Assembly (NCBI GenBank): GCA_041687495.1
Contig: JAWLBR010000078.1
Location: 1-15,151, forward strand
Direction: 5' to 3'
DNA: 15,151 bases
Origin: JAWLBR01 sp041687495
GTDB taxonomy: Bacteria > Bacillota > Limnochordia > DTU087 > JAAYGB01
Shown: in pieces, positions 7,225-13,936 of the stretch
Position numbering within the stretch: position 1 is the stretch's first letter
Layout of the letters: the number at the start of each line of letters is the position of its first letter
Notes under the pieces: generated by a model
Told to the model about the DNA's origin: nothing
Seen by the model: only the letters and a program-made list of their open reading frames with translations
The model's database searches: none
Made by a program: the position numbers and the translations under genes

Positions 7225-7932
7225 ATGGCAACAAGAGTCGATACATCTGTCCTTAAGGCAAACAACGGGGTTGCGTATTCTGATGTGGCTTACGAATACA
7301 TCAGGAACCGAATTATGGATATGACACTCAAACCAGGGCAATCTCTATCAGAGCCGGAGTTGGCCAAGGTATTGGGGATCAGTAGAACTCCGGTGAGAGA
7401 AGCTTTGCGGAGGTTAGCGCTTGAAGGTCTGGTCACTATGAACCCAGGCCAGGGAGCAACAGTGTATACGTTGTCGATCCACGATATTGAAGAGATCTTT
7501 TTGATTAAGGAATCTATTGAGTCAATGCTCGTCGTTGAGATTGCAAAAAGCAGAACGGACTCACAAGTACAAAATCTTGACGAAGCCGTAAGTTGTATGG
7601 AACAAGCAGTGGTAGATGGAGACTGGGAGGCTTGGCTAGAGGCCGATGTGCGGTATCACAGCGTCTTGTATGAGATTGCCAACAATTCTAGGGCTCGTGA
7701 GATCATCAACAACGTCAATGCCCAGTGGCACAGACTTAGAGTTGGACTTATCGCTCTAGAGGAGCGCATCCAAGTGTCGACTAGAGAGCACCGGGAAATC
7801 GCCGAGCTCATTAAGGCCAAAGATGCTGAGGCAGCTGGGGAAGCCATGCGCCGCCACTTATCTAACTTGCGGAAAACACTTATTGCTCTTATCAAACACT
7901 TTGTTATTCCTTATGTAGGAGAGAATTTGTAA
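7225..7932 (+). CDS. GntR-family (FadR/FCD subfamily) transcriptional regulator
   Basis: The 235-residue protein has a GntR winged helix-turn-helix at about 17-83 (LAKVLGISRTPVREALRRL, then EGLV and the wing at GATV). An all-helical FCD effector domain covers about 88-220. Asp141, His145, His189 and His211 sit where FCD proteins bind a metal that contacts a carboxylate or sugar-acid ligand. The ATG at 7225 has GGAGG 6 bases upstream (7214-7218); a TTG at 7192 with a weaker site would add 11 residues. It is first in the rightward operon, 100 bases before the sugar-binding protein gene, and faces away from the glycosidase block. It probably represses both blocks through the GTATAC sites, with an intermediate of the pathway as inducer (inference). 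Confidence 0.9.
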   Translation: MATRVDTSVLKANNGVAYSDVAYEYIRNRIMDMTLKPGQSLSEPELAKVLGISRTPVREALRRLALEGLVTMNPGQGATVYTLSIHDIEEIFLIKESIESMLVVEIAKSRTDSQVQNLDEAVSCMEQAVVDGDWEAWLEADVRYHSVLYEIANNSRAREIINNVNAQWHRLRVGLIALEERIQVSTREHREIAELIKAKDAEAAGEAMRRHLSNLRKTLIALIKHFVIPYVGENL

Positions 7933-8032
7933 GTCATATTTTGGGGAGGGAGGGGGCGTGAGAGAGGTTAGGTAACTTAAGGTGCTGGGTTGTCAATCCA
8001 GGCAGTACACAAAGAGATGGAGGGCATTTGTG

Positions 8033-9331
8033 ATGAAAAAACACTCATTAGCGTTATTTGTCGTGCTCATGGTCAGCATGTTGCTGGCCGCGAGTGTGAG
8101 TGCCGCTGAGACTGCTAAGATCCGGGTTTGGATTCGTGGCGTGAATGACGTAGCTACAAGGATGTTTGAGGAAGAAGTGATTCCTGGATTTGAAAAACTG
8201 CATCCGGGCGTTGAGGTGGAATTCAGGCCTCTGACTTTCGCTAATAACTACATCGAGATTGACACTGCAATTGCTGCGGGAAACCCACCTGACATTATGA
8301 CCCTGGGTCGACCTTCAGCACTGAAGTATGCTGACAAAGGAGTCCTACTAGACCTAACCGAATTCGTTAAGTCTTGGGATAGGTATGACGACTTCTATGA
8401 GTTTACCTGGACAGACTCCACAGATATGAATGGTCGCATTGTGAGTCTACCGGTATGGCTCGATGAAAACGCGTTCATCTACAACAAGCGGCTCTTCGAG
8501 GAGGCTGGTTTGGATCCGAATGCTCCACCTGAGACTTGGGAGGATCTCGCTTCTTATGCCCAAAAAATGACCAAATACGACGCTCAAAAACGGGTGACGC
8601 AAGCTGGATTCAAGCTCAACTGGGGGGACTGGATGGGGCTTCTGCAGAGCGTCGCTCCATTTGTTTGGCAAAATGGCGGTACTTTCTTGGATGAGAAGAC
8701 CTGGAAGACTGCCACTGTTGATCAGCCCGAATTTGTGGAGGGCGTCCAGTTTGCTGTGGACCTGTTGAACAAATACAAGGTTGACAACTACAAGCCTTGG
8801 GGTGAAGCCAACGCCACACAGTCTTGGATCAAGGGTCAATTTGCCATGCAAGTCAACAACACCGGTGTCCTAAGAGACATTTATGGTTTCGCTCCGGATC
8901 GGATACATGAGGTTGGTGTGGCCTTGCCTCCTGGCAGAAAGACTCGCGCCACCTTCGTAGGTGGAACTGATCTGGGTGTTGCGAAGGCCAGTAAGCACCC
9001 GGAGCTAGCGCTTGAGTTCATCAAGTATCTCTACACTACAGACTCCTATCTGGTTCGTCTCGATCAGGAGATCGGATGGCAGTTGTCTCCTCTCAAGAGC
9101 CACAAAGAAGCTTCGGTTAAGGCTTTGCCGGTTACGGAAGTGCTCTACGATACTCTTGAGTATGGTAAGTCCTTCGAACCAATTCCAGAGAATATGGACG
9201 TGAGAAAGCGGACCGCTGAGGCTATCGAGGAGACCATTTACGGTCTGTCTACTCCAGAGCAGGCTCTTAAGCAGGCAGCTAAGGATATCAACAAGATGCT
9301 TCAGAAAACGGACTGGACTAAGAAATTCTGA
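8033..9331 (+). CDS. ABC transporter extracellular sugar-binding protein (CUT1, family 1)
   Basis: The 432-residue product begins with a signal peptide: MKKHS, a hydrophobic stretch at 6-20, and probable cleavage after Val-Ser-Ala at 22-24. There is no Cys at the cleavage site, so it is not a lipoprotein. The mature part is a typical family 1 binding protein. It has an early segment ending EEEVIPGFEKLHPGVEVEF, a hinge region with NPPDIMTLG, WLDENAFIYNKRLFEEAGLDP, and a late segment GGTDLGVAKASKHPELALEFIKYL. The ATG at 8033 is supported by GGAGGG at 8019-8024 and gives the proper signal peptide, whereas the longer frame from 7982 would bury it. It captures an oligosaccharide or glycoside for the two permeases encoded downstream. 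A perfect hairpin after the stop probably stabilises this message relative to the permease genes. The sugar is not predictable from sequence. Confidence 0.93.
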   Translation: MKKHSLALFVVLMVSMLLAASVSAAETAKIRVWIRGVNDVATRMFEEEVIPGFEKLHPGVEVEFRPLTFANNYIEIDTAIAAGNPPDIMTLGRPSALKYADKGVLLDLTEFVKSWDRYDDFYEFTWTDSTDMNGRIVSLPVWLDENAFIYNKRLFEEAGLDPNAPPETWEDLASYAQKMTKYDAQKRVTQAGFKLNWGDWMGLLQSVAPFVWQNGGTFLDEKTWKTATVDQPEFVEGVQFAVDLLNKYKVDNYKPWGEANATQSWIKGQFAMQVNNTGVLRDIYGFAPDRIHEVGVALPPGRKTRATFVGGTDLGVAKASKHPELALEFIKYLYTTDSYLVRLDQEIGWQLSPLKSHKEASVKALPVTEVLYDTLEYGKSFEPIPENMDVRKRTAEAIEETIYGLSTPEQALKQAAKDINKMLQKTDWTKKF

Positions 9332-9351
9332 GAATCTGGTCTGCCAGCAGA

Positions 9352-9378
9352 ATTGAGAGAGGCTGAGCCTCTCTCAAT
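9352..9378 (+). terminator. Intra-operon hairpin between binding-protein and permease genes
   Basis: ATTGAGAGAGGC at 9352-9363 pairs perfectly with GCCTCTCTCAAT at 9367-9378 around a 3-base loop, followed by CTTT. It is 20 bases after the stop of the binding-protein gene and 15 bases before the ribosome site of the first permease. Such partial terminators or mRNA-stabilising stems commonly make binding proteins more abundant than permeases. Confidence 0.65.
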
Positions 9379-9407
9379 CTTTGGCTGGCGATGGAGGAAT
9401 GCAAACT

Positions 9408-10304
9408 ATGGAAGCTAGACAAAGGCCACTACTAAAAAGACGGACTAAGGAAGCACTGACGTGTTATCTTTTTCTCGCTCCCAATATGGCCCTTTTCGTG
9501 ACTTTTTTCCTGTACGCAATCGTATCGGCCTTCTACAACAGTATGACAGATTGGGACTTCATCAATCCCACCAAGAATTTCATTGGACTGCAGAACTACA
9601 TCGAACTGTTTGGTGACCGATATTTCCACATTGCAATGAAGAATACATTGTGGGTAACAGCCGCTGTTCCCATTGGACTGGCCCTTTCATTGGGGATAGC
9701 ACTCATCATGAATTCTAAGTTAGTCAAGTTTAAGACACTGTTTAGAACGGGATTCTATACACCGGTAGTCATCTCCATGGTTGTCTGGGCGCTGATCTGG
9801 AGAGGCATATACAGTATTGATGGACTTCTCAATGAGGTTCTCGCATTCGTAGGGCTTCCGGTGGTAGACTGGTTGGGCAACCTGAAGTTCGCTCTGCCTG
9901 CTGTGATCGCGATGGGAACCATTAAGGGCTTGGGTTACAACATGGTGTTATTCTTAGCGGGTCTGCAGACCATTCCTCCTCACCTGTACGAAGCAGCAGA
10001 AATAGACGGCGCCAATTCATGGCAGCAGTTCTGGCACGTTACGCTTCCTGGACTCCAGCATACGACCTTCTTTATCTCTGTAACCGCGATCATTGGGTCG
10101 TTCCAGGTTTTTGACCAGATCTACGTGATGACTGGTGGGGGGCCGTTGGGAAGAACCGAAGTGTTGGTTTCCTATCTCTACTACAAGGGATTCCTTTCTT
10201 GGGAGATGGGCTATGCCAACGCGATTGGTGTTGTTATCTTTATGTGTGTACTGATTATGACCCTAATCCAAAGGAAGTTAATCCCATCAGGCACTGAGTA
10301 CTAG
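9408..10304 (+). CDS. ABC sugar transporter permease, MalF/LacF type
   Basis: The 298-residue membrane protein has about six hydrophobic segments (near 19-42, 80-102, 115-135, 162-188, 220-240 and 270-288). The cytoplasmic EAA loop at 195-213 (EAAEIDGANSWQQFWHVTLP) couples to the ATPase. The C-terminal half has the family's IYVMTGGGP at 238-246. The ATG at 9408 is chosen because GGAGG at 9393-9397 lies 10 bases away. An ATG at 9399 is too close, and the TTG at 9381 lies upstream of the Shine-Dalgarno. It forms a heterodimer with the next gene's product. It is the second transporter gene in the operon and is followed after 15 bases by its partner. No ATPase gene is in the window; CUT1 systems often share one encoded elsewhere. 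Confidence 0.93.
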   Translation: MEARQRPLLKRRTKEALTCYLFLAPNMALFVTFFLYAIVSAFYNSMTDWDFINPTKNFIGLQNYIELFGDRYFHIAMKNTLWVTAAVPIGLALSLGIALIMNSKLVKFKTLFRTGFYTPVVISMVVWALIWRGIYSIDGLLNEVLAFVGLPVVDWLGNLKFALPAVIAMGTIKGLGYNMVLFLAGLQTIPPHLYEAAEIDGANSWQQFWHVTLPGLQHTTFFISVTAIIGSFQVFDQIYVMTGGGPLGRTEVLVSYLYYKGFLSWEMGYANAIGVVIFMCVLIMTLIQRKLIPSGTEY

Positions 10305-10319
10305 GCGGGGGGTATCGAA

Positions 10320-11150
10320 ATGTTAACAATCAAACAAGCGAGGTTACTCAAGAGCATAGTGCTGCACCTAGTACTGTTGTGCGTCCTTGTAGTGGGGATC
10401 TATCCATTGCTATGGATGTTCAGTACAGCGTTTAAGCCGGAGGACTCGGTCTCTCTGGTCAGTATCATGCCAACCAACCCGACTCTGGCAAACATCAGGA
10501 AAGTCCTGGTTGATTACCCGTTTTGGACGTTTTTCTCAAACAGCCTAATGGTCAGTCTGGGATCCACGGTGGTAGCAATCATCCTTGGAACACTTGGCGG
10601 CTATGCGTTGGCCAGGATGAGGGCGCCGGGTCTGGATGTTATCTTTATGGTCTTGTTGTTTACGTTGATGGTTCCTGTTCATGTGAGATTGATCCCAATC
10701 TTTATGATTATGCACAAAATGGGTCTTGGCAATACTCTACTGGCTCTTACCATCCCTCATATTGCCAGCCCAATTAGTATATTTTTGTCGCGGCAGTTTT
10801 TCAAGACAATACCAAGAGACCTAGACGAAGCAGCCATCATAGATGGATGTTCGTGGTTCATGATCTTTTGGAGAATTATCATGCCTCTGTCAAAGCCCAT
10901 GATCAGCGCCTTGTTTATCGTTAAGTTCATGGGAGCATGGAACGACTTTATTTGGCCGCTAATGGTGACGAACACCGTGTCCAAATACCCCTTGACTGTT
11001 GGTCTTTCGTTGTTGCGCCAACAGCACAGCATGAACTGGGGACTTAACATGGCTGGAGCTTCGCTGGCTTCAATTCCGGTTATCATCGTATTTCTGATTT
11101 TCCAACGATACTTCATCTCCGGCTTGGCCATGAGTGGAATGAAGAATTAG
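10320..11150 (+). CDS. ABC sugar transporter permease, MalG type
   Basis: The 276-residue inner-membrane protein has six hydrophobic segments starting at residue 12. It carries the MalG-type sequences YPLLWMFSTAFKP at 28-40 and GGYALARMR at 93-101. The EAA loop is at 170-190 (EAAIIDGCSWFMIFWRIIMP). It ends with LAMSGMKN, close to the usual family C-terminus. The ATG at 10320 follows a G-rich site (GGGGGG at 10307-10312), weaker than its neighbours' sites. It pairs with the upstream permease to form the channel and is followed after 23 bases by the racemase-fold gene, so expression with the catabolic genes is likely. Confidence 0.93.
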   Translation: MLTIKQARLLKSIVLHLVLLCVLVVGIYPLLWMFSTAFKPEDSVSLVSIMPTNPTLANIRKVLVDYPFWTFFSNSLMVSLGSTVVAIILGTLGGYALARMRAPGLDVIFMVLLFTLMVPVHVRLIPIFMIMHKMGLGNTLLALTIPHIASPISIFLSRQFFKTIPRDLDEAAIIDGCSWFMIFWRIIMPLSKPMISALFIVKFMGAWNDFIWPLMVTNTVSKYPLTVGLSLLRQQHSMNWGLNMAGASLASIPVIIVFLIFQRYFISGLAMSGMKN

Positions 11151-11173
11151 CGACTGAATAGGAGGTATTCATA

Positions 11174-11983
11174 ATGGCAGAGATGCGCACCAATCTGGAC
11201 CCACTCTCCCTGTTTCAGATGTACATGGAGGTCACTGGCGTCCCTACATTAGGTCATAGCGAGGAAGGGGACGCCAAATTATTTGGGAAGTCGCTGGGAA
11301 TTCTCAACGGATCGTCTTGGATTACTCTGTGGAGCAATTACTTCGGGCGCAAGTTTCTCCCAGAGGTCAAGTTGGTAAATGTTGGCAACGAAGCCACTCA
11401 GCTCAATTTCATGAAAGCTCATCATCACGGGGAAAAGTGTCCGCCTGACAAAAATATCGAGGTGTTCGCCCGGTACGCTGTCGACTTGGTTGAGCTCTGG
11501 GGTGTGGACGCCATTCTGATTTCGTGTTCGACAATGAATAGAAGTTACCCCGCAGTCCAAGAGGCAGTCGCTGCATACGGGGTGCCCGTTGTGCCCATCG
11601 ATCTACCCATGATGGAGAAGGCAGTCGAAGTAGGGAGCAATATCATGGTTGTAGCTACCCATGGGCCAACTGTCGATAGCACAGGTCTCTTGCTCAAGGA
11701 AACTGCCGCTGAAAAAGGCAAAGAGATTTCCATTGTCGGAGCCACCGTAGAAGAGGCCTTTGATTACCTAGGCGCAGGCAAGATCAAAGAGCACAATGAG
11801 GTCATAGCCGCGGCCATTCGCCAAGCCGCTGACAACAATTCCATAGATGCGGTGGTACTGGCGCAGTTGTCCATGGCGGTTTTTAAGCTATCTCATCCTG
11901 AGCCTGAAAAAGAGTTCGGATTCCCGATCATCACCAGTGGTGAGGAAGGGTTCAAGCGGATGCGAAAGTTACTTTCGGAGTAG
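11174..11983 (+). CDS. Aspartate/glutamate/hydantoin racemase-superfamily protein of unknown reaction
   Basis: The 269-residue protein has the two-domain fold pattern of the Asp/Glu racemase superfamily, in which Cys residues act as acid and base to move a proton next to a carboxylate or carbonyl without a cofactor. The first catalytic Cys is visible at 118 (ISCSTMNRS). At the second position, LAQLSMA at 229-235, no Cys is present. One-Cys members of the superfamily do isomerisation, decarboxylation or still uncharacterised reactions, so a two-base racemase is unlikely. The N-terminal 60 residues (including HSEEGDAKLFGKS, 28-40) do not match classic glutamate racemases. GGAGG at 11161-11165 lies 8 bases before the ATG. 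It sits between the transporter and the transketolase genes, which points to a catabolic step on the imported sugar (inference). Confidence 0.75.
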   Translation: MAEMRTNLDPLSLFQMYMEVTGVPTLGHSEEGDAKLFGKSLGILNGSSWITLWSNYFGRKFLPEVKLVNVGNEATQLNFMKAHHHGEKCPPDKNIEVFARYAVDLVELWGVDAILISCSTMNRSYPAVQEAVAAYGVPVVPIDLPMMEKAVEVGSNIMVVATHGPTVDSTGLLLKETAAEKGKEISIVGATVEEAFDYLGAGKIKEHNEVIAAAIRQAADNNSIDAVVLAQLSMAVFKLSHPEPEKEFGFPIITSGEEGFKRMRKLLSE

Positions 11984-12044
11984 TCCGGAACAGGTAGAAC
12001 GATGAACGCCGCAGCTGATATCTACAGCAAAGGGGAGGCAGAAG

Positions 12045-12911
12045 ATGAGACGTATTCCGGAGCAGAAGATCCGAGAGTTGGAGCAAACAGCGTATCAAAT
12101 CCGTACGTTAGCCATTGAGTCTATATCGGCCTGCGAGGTCGGGCATCCAGGAGGTTCTCTATCCCAGGCAGACATTCTTGCCGCATTGTACTTTGATGAA
12201 CTGAGAATCAGACCGAGCGATCCGAATTGGGAAGATCGTGACCGCTTTATTTTGTCCAAAGCGCATACCTGCCACTCCTTATATTCGGCTTTGGCACTTA
12301 AGGGTTTTTTCCCAAAGGAGGAACTGTTTAGAGGTGGTCATATCAAGAGTGTTCTCCAGGGGCACGCTGATATGAAGATGACGCCAGGCCTTGACGCATC
12401 AGGTGGTTCGTTGGGCCAAGGCTTATCCATCGCTGCTGGTATGGCCTGGGCTGCCAGGAAGATGCGTAAGGATCTTCACGTATACTGCCTGGTTGGAGAT
12501 GGTGAGTGTGAGGAAGGACAGATCTGGGAGGCAGCCATGAGTGCTGCCCATAACAAACTGGACAATTTGACATGTATCGTTGATTACAACAAGGTTCAGG
12601 CCAAGGCTTGGGTATACGATGAAATCAACCTGGATCCCCTCGCAGATAAGTGGATAAGCTTTGGCTGGCAGACTGTGGAGATTGACGGCCATGATATGGA
12701 GGAGATTCTCCAAGCTTTCTATACAGCCAGGTGGATGAACCGTACTGGACGGCCTACAGTGATTATTGCCCATACCGTTAAGGGTAGAGGCGTTCCGTGG
12801 ATGGAGTTTAACCCGGCATGGCATACACACGCACCTAATGAAGAAGACAAGAAGCGGGCGCTTGCGGATCTAGAAACATCATATGGGCGATGCGGAGAGG
12901 GGCGTGAATAA
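12045..12911 (+). CDS. Transketolase, N-terminal (TPP-binding) subunit of a split enzyme
   Basis: The 288-residue product covers only the first third to half of a full transketolase. It shows HPGGSLS at 34-40, SKAH at 71-74, GSLGQGLS at 121-128, and the TPP-Mg motif GDGECEEGQ at 151-159 with D180-Y-N182 closing the site. It must pair with the next gene's product to complete the active site at the subunit interface. The enzyme transfers a two-carbon ketol unit between sugar phosphates. Split forms include general TktA/TktB-like pairs, apulose-4-phosphate transketolase (AptA/AptB) and sulfofructose transketolase (SqwG/SqwH). Which of these applies cannot be read here. GGGGAGG at 12032-12038 supports the ATG at 12045. 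The stop is 2 bases before the start of the C-terminal subunit gene, so translation is coupled. Confidence 0.92.
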   Translation: MRRIPEQKIRELEQTAYQIRTLAIESISACEVGHPGGSLSQADILAALYFDELRIRPSDPNWEDRDRFILSKAHTCHSLYSALALKGFFPKEELFRGGHIKSVLQGHADMKMTPGLDASGGSLGQGLSIAAGMAWAARKMRKDLHVYCLVGDGECEEGQIWEAAMSAAHNKLDNLTCIVDYNKVQAKAWVYDEINLDPLADKWISFGWQTVEIDGHDMEEILQAFYTARWMNRTGRPTVIIAHTVKGRGVPWMEFNPAWHTHAPNEEDKKRALADLETSYGRCGEGRE

Positions 12912-12913
12912 GC

Positions 12914-13846
12914 ATGGAGATGCGTGAGGTATATGGCAGAACTCTGGTAGAGCTTGCAAGACAGGACGAGAGAATTGTTGTGATTGATGCCGACCTGAAC
13001 ACATCAACGCGGACTGATATTTTTCTATCCGAGATCCCTGGGAGATTCATTCAGCTTGGTATTGCCGAGCAGAATGCATTTGGTTGGGCAGCTGGTTTGT
13101 CCGCTATGGGCTTTATTCCATTCCCATCGACATTTGCTTGTTTTGCATCAACAAGAGCCCTGGACCAGGTTCGGGTGGCTATTGCCTATCAATACCGAAA
13201 CGTTAAGATCCCCGGCAGCTATCCTGGTATTTCAGCGGACAAGGGAGGTGGTACCCATGAGAGTATTGAGGACCTTGCCATTATGCGCGCAATTCCCAAT
13301 ATGAGAGTCCTCGCTCCCGCCGATGCAACAGAGCTGCGGCAGGTGATGCATGCCATAGTTGAGTACAACGGGCCTGTGTACTTCAGGGTAACTAAGTATG
13401 AGCTGCCCGATCTCTTTGACGAGAGCTATGAATTTGACTGGAAGCCAGTGCTGTTGCGGGATGGTGCTGACGTGACCTTGGTAGGAACCGGCTACATGAC
13501 TCACAAGTGCGTGGAAGCAGCCGAGATCTTGGCAAGAGAAGGTGTCGACGCCTCAGTCGTACACGTGCCTTGCCTCAAACCGCTTGATGGGGAGTTGCTG
13601 ACGGACTTGGCTCGCAAGACGAAGGCGATGGTCACCGCTGAGGATCACAACATCCACGGTGGGCTTGGCAGTAGCGTCGCAGAACTACTGTCCGGGACTT
13701 GCCCCACTTACGTAGAGCGCGTTGGTATCAAGGACCACTTCTGCAAATCAGGCGATGAAGACGAGCTATGTGAGGCCTATGGATTGCGGGCCGAGGATGT
13801 AGCTACAGCGGCCAAGAAAGTAATGGGGAAAAAGCCAACTTACTAA
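12914..13846 (+). CDS. Transketolase, C-terminal (pyrimidine-binding) subunit of a split enzyme
   Basis: The 310-residue product has the pyrimidine-binding domain, with the catalytic Glu at 52 in LGIAEQN, the aromatic region FPFPSTF-type at 67-74, and GGGTHESIED at 111-120. A transketolase C-terminal domain covers about 180-305 (VTLVGTGYMTHKCVEAAEIL, then EDHNIHGGLGS). The catalytic residues look intact. It starts 2 bases after the N-terminal subunit's stop, with a GGAGAGGGG ribosome site inside the end of that gene. The pair is followed after 90 bases by a glycosidase gene, so the enzyme is dedicated to this locus and is not the housekeeping copy (inference). Confidence 0.92.
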   Translation: MEMREVYGRTLVELARQDERIVVIDADLNTSTRTDIFLSEIPGRFIQLGIAEQNAFGWAAGLSAMGFIPFPSTFACFASTRALDQVRVAIAYQYRNVKIPGSYPGISADKGGGTHESIEDLAIMRAIPNMRVLAPADATELRQVMHAIVEYNGPVYFRVTKYELPDLFDESYEFDWKPVLLRDGADVTLVGTGYMTHKCVEAAEILAREGVDASVVHVPCLKPLDGELLTDLARKTKAMVTAEDHNIHGGLGSSVAELLSGTCPTYVERVGIKDHFCKSGDEDELCEAYGLRAEDVATAAKKVMGKKPTY

Positions 13847-13936
13847 AGTTGGGCGATTGCCGCTGGCCATCGTCGAATCAAAGGGAGCGGCGTCCTCTCA
13901 AAAAGGCACAGGTTTTGGAAGAAAGGGGAATTGAGG

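Noticed and set aside
7464..7469. Further GTATAC hexamers, including those inside the GntR gene, at about 4134, 12479 and 12609, and one just after the sulfatase-like stop at 1500.
   Set aside because: They lie in coding sequence or lack flanking symmetry. A few copies of a 6-mer are expected by chance in 15 kb.
12423..12830. 135-codon minus-strand open frame inside the transketolase N-terminal subunit gene.
   Set aside because: It is a shadow of a well-supported gene with intact TPP motifs and has no recognisable domain.
13834..13852. CCAACTT/AAGTTGG inverted repeat spanning the stop codon of the transketolase C-terminal subunit gene.
   Set aside because: The stem is only 7 bp, A/T-rich at the loop end, with no T tract, and downstream genes appear to be in the same operon.
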